Below are positions 40,639 through 49,333 of a stretch of 64,000 bases of DNA, one piece after another (the stretch's first letter is position 1; every line of letters starts with the position of its first letter). The notes below the pieces were generated by a model. The model did not search any database. It was not told the origin of the DNA and saw only the letters and a list, made by a program, of their open reading frames with translations. The DNA is from Nocardiopsis sp. N85 (GTDB lineage Bacteria; Actinomycetota; Actinomycetes; Streptosporangiales; Streptosporangiaceae): positions 42,102 to 106,101 of the forward strand of contig NZ_JARBUT010000024.1 of NCBI RefSeq assembly GCF_028882275.1. Reading direction: 5' to 3'. Made by a program: the position numbers and the translations under genes.

Positions 40639-42321
40639 GTGAACGCCAACGTCAACCCCCTGCCGGAGGAGCGGCGCGCGACCACGCGGCCCGGGCACGT
40701 CGCCCTCGTGGGCGCCGGACCCGGCGGCGTCGAGCTGCTGACCCTGCGCGGCGCGGAGCTGCTCCGCGACGCCGACGTGGTCATCACGCTGCGCGAGCCC
40801 GCCGCCGAGGAGTTGTCCGGCTTCCGCGACGAACTCCTCACCCACTGCCGCGAGGACGTCACCACCGTCCGGGCCGAGGACATCGGCGACGTCAACGCCT
40901 TCGCGGTGGCCCGCGCCCGTGAGGGCCTGCGGGTCGTGCGGCTCTTCTCCGGCGACCCGTTCTTCGGCTGCCGGGGCGCCGATCTGGTCCTGGCCTGCCG
41001 TGAGGCCGGCGTCGACGTGGAGGTCGCCCCCGGCGTCTCCTCGATCACCGCCGTGCCGACCTTCACCGGGATCCCCCTCATGAACGAGGGAGCCACGGAG
41101 GTGCGCGTCCTCAACGCCCGCGCCCGAGGCGCCGAGGTCGACTGGCACGAGGCCGCCGCCAGTGACGCCACCCTGGTCATCCTGGGCGGGGACGCCCCCC
41201 TCGACGAACCGGTCGAGTTCCAGGGACCCGGCTTCGACGTGCTGTGCAAGACCCTCATCGCCGGCGGACGACCCGCCACCACCCCGGTCGCCGTCGTCCG
41301 CGCCGGGGGCACCACCCGCCAGACCACGGTCGCCTCGACCCTGGCCCGTCTGGTCGCCGACCTCAAGGCCAAGGACGCCAAGGGGCACCACCTCACCGCG
41401 CCCGCCATGATGATCGTCGGCGCACCCGTCGCGCGCCGGACGGAGCTGTCCTGGTACGAGAGCCGGCCGCTGTTCGGCTGGCGCGTCCTGGTGCCCCGCA
41501 CCAAGGAGCAGGCCGCCGCCCTGTCCGAGCGGCTGAGCGACCACGGCGCGGTCCCCGAGGAGGTGCCCACCATCTCCGTGGAGCCGCCGCGCACCCCGCA
41601 GCAGATGGAGCGGGCCGTCCGCGGCCTGGTCACCGGCCGCTACCAGTGGGTGGCCTTCACCTCCGTCAACGCGGTCAGGGCGATCCGCGAGCGCCTGGAG
41701 TCCTACGGCCTGGACGCGCGCGCCTTCGCCGGGGTGAAGGTCGCGGTCGTCGGCGAGGCCACCGCCCGCGCCGTCCGCGAGTTCGGCATCCAGCCCGACC
41801 TGGCCCCGCCCGCCGACGCCCAGTCCAGTAGTGGCCTGGTGTCGGTGTGGCCGCCCTACGACGCCGAGATCGACCCCATCGAGCGGGTGCTGCTGCCCCG
41901 CGCCGACATCGCCACCGAGACCCTGGCCGCCGGTCTGACCGACCTGGGCTGGGAGATCGACGACGTCACCGCCTACCGGACCGTCCGTGCGGCGCCGCCG
42001 CCCGCGCCCGTCCGAGAGGCGATCAAGGGCGGCGGGTTCGACGCGGTGCTGTTCACGTCCTCCTCCACGGTGCGCAACCTGGTGGGGATCGCGGGCAAGC
42101 CGCACAACACCACCGTCATCGCGGTGATCGGGCCCGAGACCGAGAAGACCGCCATCGAGTTCGGCCTGCGCGTCGACGTGGTGGCGCCCAAAGCCTCGGT
42201 TTCGGCCCTTGTGGGGGCACTTTCGGAGTACGGTGCCGCCAAGCGCCTTGAGGCGATCGAGGCGGGCAAGCCCGTCCTCAAGCCGAGCCAGAAGCGTCGT
42301 GGCCGCCGCCGTAAGCTCTGA
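40639..42321 (+). CDS. hemD: Fused uroporphyrinogen-III C-methyltransferase / uroporphyrinogen-III synthase
   Basis: 560 aa, two enzymes in one chain. Residues about 15-255 are a SUMT/CobA domain (VALVGAGPGGVELLTLRGAELL, VRLFSGDPFFGCRGADLVLA, APGVSSITAVPTFTGIPLMN). Residues about 275-530 are HemD (WRVLVPRTKEQAAALSERLSDHGA, WVAFTSVNAVRA, DAVLFTSSSTVRNLVGIAG). It ring-closes hydroxymethylbilane and can methylate the product towards sirohaem or cobalamin. The fusion is common in actinomycetes. The basic tail ends SQKRRGRRRKL. GTG 40639 follows GAGGAG at 40625. Confidence 0.93.
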   Translation: MNANVNPLPEERRATTRPGHVALVGAGPGGVELLTLRGAELLRDADVVITLREPAAEELSGFRDELLTHCREDVTTVRAEDIGDVNAFAVARAREGLRVVRLFSGDPFFGCRGADLVLACREAGVDVEVAPGVSSITAVPTFTGIPLMNEGATEVRVLNARARGAEVDWHEAAASDATLVILGGDAPLDEPVEFQGPGFDVLCKTLIAGGRPATTPVAVVRAGGTTRQTTVASTLARLVADLKAKDAKGHHLTAPAMMIVGAPVARRTELSWYESRPLFGWRVLVPRTKEQAAALSERLSDHGAVPEEVPTISVEPPRTPQQMERAVRGLVTGRYQWVAFTSVNAVRAIRERLESYGLDARAFAGVKVAVVGEATARAVREFGIQPDLAPPADAQSSSGLVSVWPPYDAEIDPIERVLLPRADIATETLAAGLTDLGWEIDDVTAYRTVRAAPPPAPVREAIKGGGFDAVLFTSSSTVRNLVGIAGKPHNTTVIAVIGPETEKTAIEFGLRVDVVAPKASVSALVGALSEYGAAKRLEAIEAGKPVLKPSQKRRGRRRKL

Positions 42322-42369
42322 GGATCCCGCCCGCGCCCGTCCGACACCACCTTCTCCGGGAGCACCGAC

Positions 42370-43368
42370 ATGAACACCACCGGTCACGAAGCGGCCTTCC
42401 CCGTCGCCCGGCCGCGCCGCCTGCGCCGGGGCCCGGCCCTGCGCCGCCTGGTCGCCGAGACCAGGGTGGCCCCGGAGAACCTCGTCCTGCCGATGTTCGT
42501 CAAGGAGGGGATCCCCGAGCCGGTCGCGATCTCCTCGATGCCGGGCCAGTTCCAGCACACCCGTGACAGCCTGCGCCGGGCCGCCCACGAGGCGGCCGAG
42601 GCCGGGGTCGGCGGCGTCATGCTGTTCGGCGTCCCGGCGCGCAAGGACGAGCGGGGCTCGGGCGCCGACGACCCGCACGGGATCGTCCAGGAGGCGCTGC
42701 GCGACCTGGCCAAGGACGTCGGCGACGCCCTCGTGGTGATGGCCGACCTGTGCCTGTGCGAGTACACCTCGCACGGCCACTGCGGTCCGCTGGAGACGAG
42801 CGGGCACGTGGACAACGACCTCACCCTGGAGCGGTACGCGGCGATCGCCGCCGCCCAGGCCGAGGCGGGCGCGGCCGTGGTGGCGCCCAGCGGCATGATG
42901 GACGGCCAGGTCGCGGCGATCCGCGCCGGGCTGGACCGGGCCGGGTACGCGCAGGTGCCGATCCTGGCCTACGCCGCCAAGTACGCCTCCTCGTTCTACG
43001 GCCCGTTCCGCGAGGCCGCCGAGGGCGCGCCGCGGTTCGGGGACCGGTCCGGCTACCAGCAGGACCCGGCCAACGTCCGGGAGGCGCTGCGCGAGGTGGC
43101 CCTGGACGTCGCCGAGGGCGCCGACATGGTCATGGTCAAACCGGGCCTGGCCTACCTCGACATCGTCGCGAAGGTGGCGGAGACGTCCCCGGTGCCCGTG
43201 TCCGCCTACCAGGTCAGCGGCGAGTACGCGATGATCGAGGCGGCGGCCGAGCGCGGCTGGATCGACCGTGAGCGGGCCATCGTGGAGACCCTGACGTCGT
43301 ATCGGCGGGCCGGGGCCGAGCAGGTCCTCACGTACTGGGCCACCGAGGCGGCACGTCTGCTCCGGTAG
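42370..43368 (+). CDS. hemB: Delta-aminolevulinic acid dehydratase (porphobilinogen synthase)
   Basis: 332 aa. ADLCLCEYTSHGHCG is the zinc-type cysteine cluster. AKYASSFYGPFREAAEGAPRFGDRSGYQQDPAN has the first Schiff-base Lys and MVMVKPGLAYLDIV the second. It condenses two aminolevulinates to porphobilinogen. It ends the rex-hemACDB series, 48 bp after hemD, with a stem-loop just after the stop. The order hemA, hemC, hemD, hemB is the actinomycete one. Confidence 0.95.
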   Translation: MNTTGHEAAFPVARPRRLRRGPALRRLVAETRVAPENLVLPMFVKEGIPEPVAISSMPGQFQHTRDSLRRAAHEAAEAGVGGVMLFGVPARKDERGSGADDPHGIVQEALRDLAKDVGDALVVMADLCLCEYTSHGHCGPLETSGHVDNDLTLERYAAIAAAQAEAGAAVVAPSGMMDGQVAAIRAGLDRAGYAQVPILAYAAKYASSFYGPFREAAEGAPRFGDRSGYQQDPANVREALREVALDVAEGADMVMVKPGLAYLDIVAKVAETSPVPVSAYQVSGEYAMIEAAAERGWIDRERAIVETLTSYRRAGAEQVLTYWATEAARLLR

Positions 43369-43369
43369 C

Positions 43370-43393
43370 GCGACCGGTTCCCTCCCCGGTCGC
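43370..43393 (+). terminator. Stem-loop after hemB
   Basis: GCGACCGG and CCGGTCGC form an 8-bp stem with an 8-nt loop directly after the hemB stop. Confidence 0.5.
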
Positions 43394-43462
43394 GGTCGCC
43401 GGGTGCGGGTCCGCATCACCAGGACCGCACCTGGAACATCGAGGATCACCGGGGAGGGCTCC

Positions 43463-44122
43463 ATGGCCGATGTGTTGTACCGACGGAAGCGGCGTCCGGC
43501 GATGGACGGCATGGTCGACGCCGCGCTGGGCTACGCGGCGCTGGGGTGGCCGGTGGTGCGGGGGACCGCGCCGGGTCACGACCGCGCCTGTACCTGCGAT
43601 CGGATGGGCTGTCCGGATCCGGCGGCGCATCCGGCCACGATGGCCTGGGGGGTGGAGGCCAGCACCGACGGTGACACGATCCGGCGGTGGTGGGCGGCCG
43701 ACCCCGAGGCGAACGTGATCCTGCCGACGGGGCGGGTGTTCGACGTGTTCGACGTACCGCGCGCGGCCGGGGTGATGGCGCTGGCGCGGATGGGCCGGTC
43801 GGGTGTGCCCGCGGGTCCGGTGGCGGCACTGGGTTCGCGTTACCTGTTCTTCGTGGCGACCCGCTCCCCGGTGGACGAGGACGAGTGGTGGTCCTGCCAT
43901 CTGGACTGCGTCCCGGAGGCGATCGAGGAGATGCCGGGGCTGCGGTGGCACTGCCGGGACAGTTTCGTCCTGGGCGCCCCCTCCCGGTTGCCGGGCGGCG
44001 GCAGCGTCTCCTGGATCCGGACCCCGCGCGACGGGGGAGGGACGGTGGTGCTCCCCGATCCGATCGCCGTACTGGGGATTCTCGCGGACGCCAGCGAGGA
44101 GTTCACCGAAGGCGATCGGTAG
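43463..44122 (+). CDS. Stand-alone bifunctional primase/polymerase-domain (PrimPol-like) protein
   Basis: 219 aa. The N-terminal AALGYAALGWPVVRGTAPGHDRACTCDRMGCPDPAAHPATMAWGVEASTDGDTIRRWWAADPEANVILPTGRVFDVFDVP is the prim-pol pattern with a Cys/His cluster. The usual acidic pair reads FDVFDV. There is no helicase or phage gene beside it, so this is the chromosomal actinomycete version whose role is unknown rather than a phage primase. Several catalytic residues may be lost. ATG 43463 has GGGGAGGG upstream. It lies 94 bp after hemB. Confidence 0.7.
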   Translation: MADVLYRRKRRPAMDGMVDAALGYAALGWPVVRGTAPGHDRACTCDRMGCPDPAAHPATMAWGVEASTDGDTIRRWWAADPEANVILPTGRVFDVFDVPRAAGVMALARMGRSGVPAGPVAALGSRYLFFVATRSPVDEDEWWSCHLDCVPEAIEEMPGLRWHCRDSFVLGAPSRLPGGGSVSWIRTPRDGGGTVVLPDPIAVLGILADASEEFTEGDR

Positions 44123-44264
44123 CATCATTGGCATGGGGGCTGTTCACTCCAGTCCCACAATTCACTTTGTCCCCTCGGCCCGCCAATAGCTTAATGCCCA
44201 TTCACCGGCGGGTTCTCCATGGGATGCCGTTCGTCCCGGTACGAAATCTCTTTTTCATTCGCTG

Positions 44265-44292
44265 TTTACATATCACCATTGCGTGGTTACTC
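44265..44292 (+). promoter_or_regulatory. Candidate promoter of the cellulase cluster
   Basis: TTTACA (44265-44270), 16 bp, TTACTC (44287-44292). The first CelR-type operator begins 4 bp downstream. The region 44123-44565 holds no gene; it contains this promoter, two operators and a long leader. Confidence 0.45.
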
Positions 44293-44295
44293 TCG

Positions 44296-44309
44296 TGGGA
44301 GCGCTCCCG
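44296..44309. promoter_or_regulatory. CelR/CebR-type cellulose operator, site 1
   Basis: TGGGAGCGCTCCCG differs only in the last base from the 14-bp palindrome TGGGAGCGCTCCCA that CelR of Thermobifida and CebR of Streptomyces bind. Bound repressor here would block the transcript start. Cellobiose releases the repressor in those organisms. Confidence 0.85.
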
Positions 44310-44393
44310 CACAGAGCGCACATGCTCCTCCAGGCCCTCCCGGGCCCGCCCCGAGACCCCTCCGATACCCGTACACCACGGAACGCGCAGAAA

Positions 44394-44407
44394 TGGGAGC
44401 GCTCCCG
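44394..44407. promoter_or_regulatory. CelR/CebR-type cellulose operator, site 2
   Basis: Second copy of TGGGAGCGCTCCCG, 98 bp (centre to centre) after the first and within the leader of the GH6 gene. Two in-phase sites would allow looping or tighter repression. Confidence 0.85.
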
Positions 44408-44565
44408 AGAAACGGGTCCACCCCGCCGGAGAAAGCCATGCCCCGCTCACCCCCATTCGCCACGCCCACCTTCCTCGGATTCCACGCAGTCGTCGCGAGG
44501 ACCCTCTGTCCGGCGACACCTTCTTTCCTTTCCCTTCGGGTCCCCCAGCCTCAAGGAAGTAGAAG

Positions 44566-46341
44566 ATGAGCAGAATCCACCGTGCCGCGACCTTCGGATC
44601 GTCGCGAGCACGAAGAGGCCCGGCCGCGCTCTCCGCCCTCGTGGTGGGCGCCGCCCTGGCCATCGTCCCTTCGACCCCCGCCGGCGCCGATGCCGGTTGC
44701 GCCGTGGACTACACGGTCAACGACTGGGGTTCGGGTTTCACCGCGAACGTGGAGATCACCAACCTGGGAGACGCCGTCAACGGCTGGACCCTGGAGTGGT
44801 CCTTCCCCGGAAACCAGCAGATCACCAATCTCTGGAACGGCTCCCACACCCAGAGCGGCGCGAACGTCGCGGTCACCAACGCCGGATACAACGGCTCCAT
44901 CCCCACCGACGGCTCCGTGAGCTTCGGCTTCAACGCGAACTACTCCGGTTCCAACGCGGCCCCGCTCGCGTTCGAGCTCAACGGCGTCCTCTGTGACGGG
45001 GCCGTCGACCCCGATCCCGACCCGGATCCGGATCCGGACCCGGATCCCGATCCCGACCCGGATCCCGACCCGTCCGACCGCGTGGACAACCCCTATGTCG
45101 GGGCCGACGTCTACGTGAACCCGATCTGGTCGGCGAACGCCGCAGCCGAACCCGGCGGTGCCGCCGTGGCGGACGAGCCCACCGGCGTGTGGCTCGACCG
45201 CATCGGCGCCATCGAGGGCAACGACAGCCCCACCACGGGCTCCATGGGCCTGCGCGACCACCTGGACGAGGCCCTGGAGCAGGCGGACGGCGACCCCCTG
45301 GTGTTCCAGGTCGTCATCTACAACCTGCCCGGCCGCGACTGCGCCGCCCTGGCCTCCAACGGCGAGCTCGGACCCGAGGAGATCGACCGCTACAAGAACG
45401 AGTACATCGACCCGATCGCCGACATCCTCGCCGACTACGAGGACACCGAACTGCGCGTCGTGGCGACCATCGAGATCGACTCCCTGCCCAACCTGGTCAC
45501 CAACGTCTCCGGACGGCCCACCGCCACCCCGGAGTGCGACGTCATGCTGGCCAACGGCAACTACGTCGAGGGTGTGGGCTACGCCCTGGCGTCCCTGGGC
45601 GCCATCGGCAACGTCTACAACTACGTCGACGCCGGCCACCACGGCTGGATCGGCTGGGAGGACAACTTCACCGCCTCGGCCCAGATCTTCTACCAGGCCG
45701 CCAACGCCGCCGGTGCCACCCCCTCCGACGTGCACGGCTTCATCGCCAACACCGCCAACTACTCGGCGCTGAAGGAGGACCACTTCGCCATCGGCCAGAC
45801 CATCGGCGGCGTGCCGGTCCGCCAGTCCTCCTGGGTGGACTGGAACAACTACGTCGACGAGCTGGGCTTCGCCCAGGGCCTGCGCCAGGAACTGGTCTCC
45901 CAGGGCTTCCCCTCCGGCATCGGAATGCTCATCGACACCTCCCGCAACGGCTGGGGCGGCTCCGACCGGCCCACCGGACCGGGACCGCAGACCAGCGTCG
46001 ACGCCTACGTCGACGGTGGCCGCTACGACCGTCGCATCCACCTGGGCAACTGGTGCAACCAGTCCGGGGCCGGTCTGGGAGAGCGCCCGCAGGCCGCTCC
46101 CGAACCCGGCATCGACGCCTACGTGTGGATGAAGCCCCCGGGCGAGTCCGACGGGTCCAGCGAGCTCATCGACAACGACGAGGGCAAGGGCTTCGACCGG
46201 ATGTGCGACCCGACCTACGAGGGCAACGCGCGCAACGGCAACAGCATGAGCGGCGCCCTGCCCGACGCGCCGGTCGCCGGACACTGGTTCTCCGCCCAGT
46301 TCCAGGAACTGCTGGACAACGCCCACCCGCCCCTGAACTGA
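44566..46341 (+). CDS. GH6 exocellulase (cellobiohydrolase) with N-terminal CBM2
   Basis: 591 aa. The signal peptide ends near residue 42 (PAGADA). CBM2 (CAVDYTVNDWGSGFTANVEITNLGD...GVLCDG, about 44-146) carries the Trp residues for cellulose binding and a disulfide. A 23-residue Asp-Pro linker precedes the GH6 domain (about 172-585: VYVNPIWSANAAAE, VVIYNLPGRDCAALASNGEL, NYVDAGHHGWIGWEDN, AYVWMKPPGESDGSSE). The order CBM2-linker-GH6 and the long loops match Thermobifida Cel6B, which releases cellobiose from the non-reducing end. First gene of the cluster, after two CelR-type sites. Confidence 0.92.
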   Translation: MSRIHRAATFGSSRARRGPAALSALVVGAALAIVPSTPAGADAGCAVDYTVNDWGSGFTANVEITNLGDAVNGWTLEWSFPGNQQITNLWNGSHTQSGANVAVTNAGYNGSIPTDGSVSFGFNANYSGSNAAPLAFELNGVLCDGAVDPDPDPDPDPDPDPDPDPDPDPSDRVDNPYVGADVYVNPIWSANAAAEPGGAAVADEPTGVWLDRIGAIEGNDSPTTGSMGLRDHLDEALEQADGDPLVFQVVIYNLPGRDCAALASNGELGPEEIDRYKNEYIDPIADILADYEDTELRVVATIEIDSLPNLVTNVSGRPTATPECDVMLANGNYVEGVGYALASLGAIGNVYNYVDAGHHGWIGWEDNFTASAQIFYQAANAAGATPSDVHGFIANTANYSALKEDHFAIGQTIGGVPVRQSSWVDWNNYVDELGFAQGLRQELVSQGFPSGIGMLIDTSRNGWGGSDRPTGPGPQTSVDAYVDGGRYDRRIHLGNWCNQSGAGLGERPQAAPEPGIDAYVWMKPPGESDGSSELIDNDEGKGFDRMCDPTYEGNARNGNSMSGALPDAPVAGHWFSAQFQELLDNAHPPLN

Positions 46342-46362
46342 TCCCCCGCCTCTCGGGGATCA
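46339..46362 (+). terminator. Stem-loop at the GH6-GH48 junction
   Basis: TGATCCCC and GGGGATCA form an 8-bp stem that includes the GH6 stop codon. It is the first in a series of hairpins at every gene junction of the cluster. Confidence 0.5.
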
Positions 46363-46574
46363 CCGGCCGGGCGGGGGACGGAATCGACCGCCTCCGCCCG
46401 GTCACCCACAGCGAGCACGGATAGCCACAGCGTCGGTGCCCACGGCACCCGCACCCGCACCCACACCACCCGACCCCGCTCCCCCGGTCCCGCCCGCGCG
46501 AGTGGCGTGGCTCCGCCATGCCCGAACGCGGCCGGGCCCCGGGGAACCGGGGAACCCGTCCAGGAGGACGCAAC

Positions 46575-49238
46575 GTGCACACCCCCCGCACGGACGCGCG
46601 TCGCCGATGGCGCCGTCCCCTCCCGCTCCTCGCGGCCACCGTCCTGACGGCCGCACTGCTCCCGGCCGCACCGGCCGCCGCCGACCCGATCTGCTCGGTC
46701 GCCTACAACGTCACCAACGACTGGGGCAGCGGCTTCACCGCCGACGTCACCGTCACCAACCAGGGCCAGGCCGTCTCCCCCTGGCGCCTGGGCTGGGACT
46801 TCCCCGGCAGCCAGCGGATCACCAACGCCTGGAACGCCACCGTCTCCCAGAGCGGGGCCTCGGTCACCGCGACGGCCCCCGCCTGGGCGCCGGGACTGGC
46901 CACCGGGCAGAGCGCCACGTTCGGCTTCCAGGGCACCGGCTCCGGCGCCGCGCCCACCGAGTTCACGCTCAACGGGGTCTCCTGCGACGACGGCGAGGAC
47001 CCCGGACCGGAGGAGGGCGAACTGCTCGTCTCCCCGGAGTCCCTCAGCGTCGACCCGGGCGGCTCGGCCACCTTCGACGTCCACCTGTCCTCCGCCCCCG
47101 AGGACGACGTCGCCGTGAACGTCGAGCGCACCTCCGGCAGCGACGCCCTCGCCGTCACCGGCGGGGCCGACCTGACCTTCACCGCCGACGACTGGGGCAC
47201 GGCCCAGGAGGTCACCGTCACCTCCTCCGGCGACGGCACCGGCGACCCGGCCCAGGCCGTGTTCACCGTCGCCGCCGACGGATACGACCCCGTCACCGTC
47301 ACGGTCCGCGAACGCTCCGGCGCGGCCAACGCCTACGAGGCGGAGTTCCTCACCCAGTACGACAAGCTCAAGGACCCCGACAGCGGCTACTTCCGCGAGT
47401 TCGACGGGCTCCTGGTGCCGTACCACTCGGTGGAGACCCTGATCGTGGAGGCGCCCGACCACGGGCACGCCACGACCTCCGAGGCCTACAGCTACTACCT
47501 GTGGCTGGAGGCGACCTACGGGCGCATCACCGGCGACTGGGCGCCGTTCAACGCCGCCTGGGCGTCGATGGAGACCTTCATCATCCCGGGCACCTCCGAC
47601 CAGCCCACCAACGCCTCCTACGACCCGTCCGCGCCGGCGACGTACATCCCCGAGTCCATCGACCCCTCGGACTACCCGATGGCGCTCGACCAGGGCGTGC
47701 GGACCGGACAGGACCCGCTCGCGAACGAGCTGAGCAGCACGTACGGGACCGACGAGGTCTACGGCATGCACTGGCTGCTGGACGTCGACAACACGTACGG
47801 GTTCGGGTTCTGCGGCGACGGCACCGACGACGCCCCCGGCTACATCAACACGTTCCAGCGCGGCTCCAACGAGTCGGTGTGGGAGACCGTGCCGCACCCC
47901 TCCTGCGACACCTTCGAGCACGGCGGTCCCAACGGGTACCTCGACCTGTTCACCGACGACGCGAACTACTCCCAGCAGTGGCGCTACACCAACGCCCCCG
48001 ACGCCGACGCGCGCGCCGTCCAGGTCGCCTACCAGGCCCACGAGTGGGCGAGCGAGCAGGGCAACGAGGCCGCCATCGCCGACAGCGTCTCCGACGCCGC
48101 GCGCATGGGCGACTACCTGCGCTACGCCATGTTCGACAAGTACTTCAAGGAGGTCGGCGACTGCGTCGGACCCCAGGCCTGCGCCCCCGGCTCCGGCAAG
48201 GACTCCGCGCACTACCTGATGTCCTGGTACTACGCCTGGGGCGGCGCCCTCGGCAGCGCCGAGTACCCGTGGGCGTGGCGCATCGGCGGATCCTCCGCCC
48301 ACCAGGGCTACCAGAACGTGATGGCCGCCTACGCCCTCTCCGAGGTCGACGCCCTCACCCCCGAGTCGCCCACCGGCGCCCAGGACTGGGCCACCAGCCT
48401 GGACCGGCAGCTGGAGTTCATCCAGTGGCTCCAGTCGGCCGACGGCGGCATCGCCGGCGGCGCCACCAACAGCTGGGAGGGCGACTACGGGCAGCCGCCC
48501 GCCGGCACCCCCACCTTCCACGGCATGTTCTACGACGAGAAGCCCGTGTGGCACGACCCGCCGTCGAACCGGTGGTTCGGCTTCCAGATCTGGGACATGG
48601 AGCGGGTGGCCGAGTACCACCGCATCACCGGTGACGAGCGCGCCGGGGACATCCTCGACGCGTGGATCCCGTGGGCGATCGACAACACCACGGTCGGCAC
48701 CGACGGCGAGTTCGCCATCCCCGCCGACATGGAGTGGAGCGGCGCCCCCGACACCTGGACCGGGACGTCGACCGGCAACCCGAACCTGCGGGTCGAGGTC
48801 GTCTCCCACAACCAGGACGTGGGCATCGCGGCCGGTCTGGCCAAGACGCTCATGCACTACTCCGCCGCCACCGGCCACGAGGAGTCGCTGGAGGTCGCCG
48901 AGGGGCTGCTCGACGCGCTGCTGCACCACGAGGACGAACTCGGGATCGCCATCCCCGAGGTGCGCTCCGACTACCGGCGGTTCGACGACCCCTACGACTC
49001 GCCCGACGGCGGCCTGTACGTGCCCGACGGCTGGACCGGGACCATGCCCAACGGCGACGTGATCGACTCCGACTCCACGTTCGTGTCGATCCGGTCCTTC
49101 TACGAGGACGACCCGGACTGGCCGAAGGTCCAGGCCTACCTCGACGGCGGCCCGGCCCCCGAGTTCACCTACCACCGGTTCTGGTCGCAGGTCGACGTGG
49201 CCACCGCACTGGCCGTCCACGGCGAACTCTTCGGCTGA
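46575..49238 (+). CDS. GH48 reducing-end cellobiohydrolase with CBM2 and an Ig-like module
   Basis: 887 aa. The signal peptide (about 1-37, ending PAAAADP) is followed by CBM2 (CSVAYNVTNDWGSGFTADVTVTNQGQ, about 39-140), an Ig-like beta module (LLVSPESLSVDPGGSATFDVHLSS..., about 153-250) and the GH48 domain (about 258-887: AYEAEFLTQYDKLKDPDSGYFREFDGLLVPYHSVETLIVEAPDHGHATTSEAYSYYLWLEA). The catalytic Glu lies in HATTSEAYSY. It acts processively from reducing ends and is synergistic with GH6. In Thermobifida Cel48A the middle module is FnIII; here it looks different. GTG 46575 has AGGAGG 7 nt upstream. Confidence 0.93.
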   Translation: MHTPRTDARRRWRRPLPLLAATVLTAALLPAAPAAADPICSVAYNVTNDWGSGFTADVTVTNQGQAVSPWRLGWDFPGSQRITNAWNATVSQSGASVTATAPAWAPGLATGQSATFGFQGTGSGAAPTEFTLNGVSCDDGEDPGPEEGELLVSPESLSVDPGGSATFDVHLSSAPEDDVAVNVERTSGSDALAVTGGADLTFTADDWGTAQEVTVTSSGDGTGDPAQAVFTVAADGYDPVTVTVRERSGAANAYEAEFLTQYDKLKDPDSGYFREFDGLLVPYHSVETLIVEAPDHGHATTSEAYSYYLWLEATYGRITGDWAPFNAAWASMETFIIPGTSDQPTNASYDPSAPATYIPESIDPSDYPMALDQGVRTGQDPLANELSSTYGTDEVYGMHWLLDVDNTYGFGFCGDGTDDAPGYINTFQRGSNESVWETVPHPSCDTFEHGGPNGYLDLFTDDANYSQQWRYTNAPDADARAVQVAYQAHEWASEQGNEAAIADSVSDAARMGDYLRYAMFDKYFKEVGDCVGPQACAPGSGKDSAHYLMSWYYAWGGALGSAEYPWAWRIGGSSAHQGYQNVMAAYALSEVDALTPESPTGAQDWATSLDRQLEFIQWLQSADGGIAGGATNSWEGDYGQPPAGTPTFHGMFYDEKPVWHDPPSNRWFGFQIWDMERVAEYHRITGDERAGDILDAWIPWAIDNTTVGTDGEFAIPADMEWSGAPDTWTGTSTGNPNLRVEVVSHNQDVGIAAGLAKTLMHYSAATGHEESLEVAEGLLDALLHHEDELGIAIPEVRSDYRRFDDPYDSPDGGLYVPDGWTGTMPNGDVIDSDSTFVSIRSFYEDDPDWPKVQAYLDGGPAPEFTYHRFWSQVDVATALAVHGELFG

Positions 49239-49276
49239 CCCACGGCGGTCCGATCGAGGCCCGCCGACCACGAGCG

Positions 49277-49310
49277 GGGGAGGGGCCGGGTCCGGCCCCG
49301 GTCCCTCCCC
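49277..49310 (+). terminator. Strong stem-loop at the GH48-GH10 junction
   Basis: A 14-bp stem with one G-T pair (GGGGAGGGGCCGGG with CCCCGGTCCCTCCCC side) and a 6-nt loop, 39 bp after the GH48 stop and 24 bp before the GH10 start. It may terminate in part, or protect the upstream mRNA. Confidence 0.65.
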
Positions 49311-49333
49311 GTCACACCACGAAGGAACCATCG

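Noticed and set aside
40423..43512. Open frame of 1029 codons on the minus strand
   Set aside because: It lies opposite hemD and hemB, which are certain genes. It is a GC-bias shadow.
43463..44122. Phage or integrated element primase
   Set aside because: No integrase, helicase, attachment repeat or other phage gene is near; the gene sits directly after hemB in an ordinary chromosomal setting.
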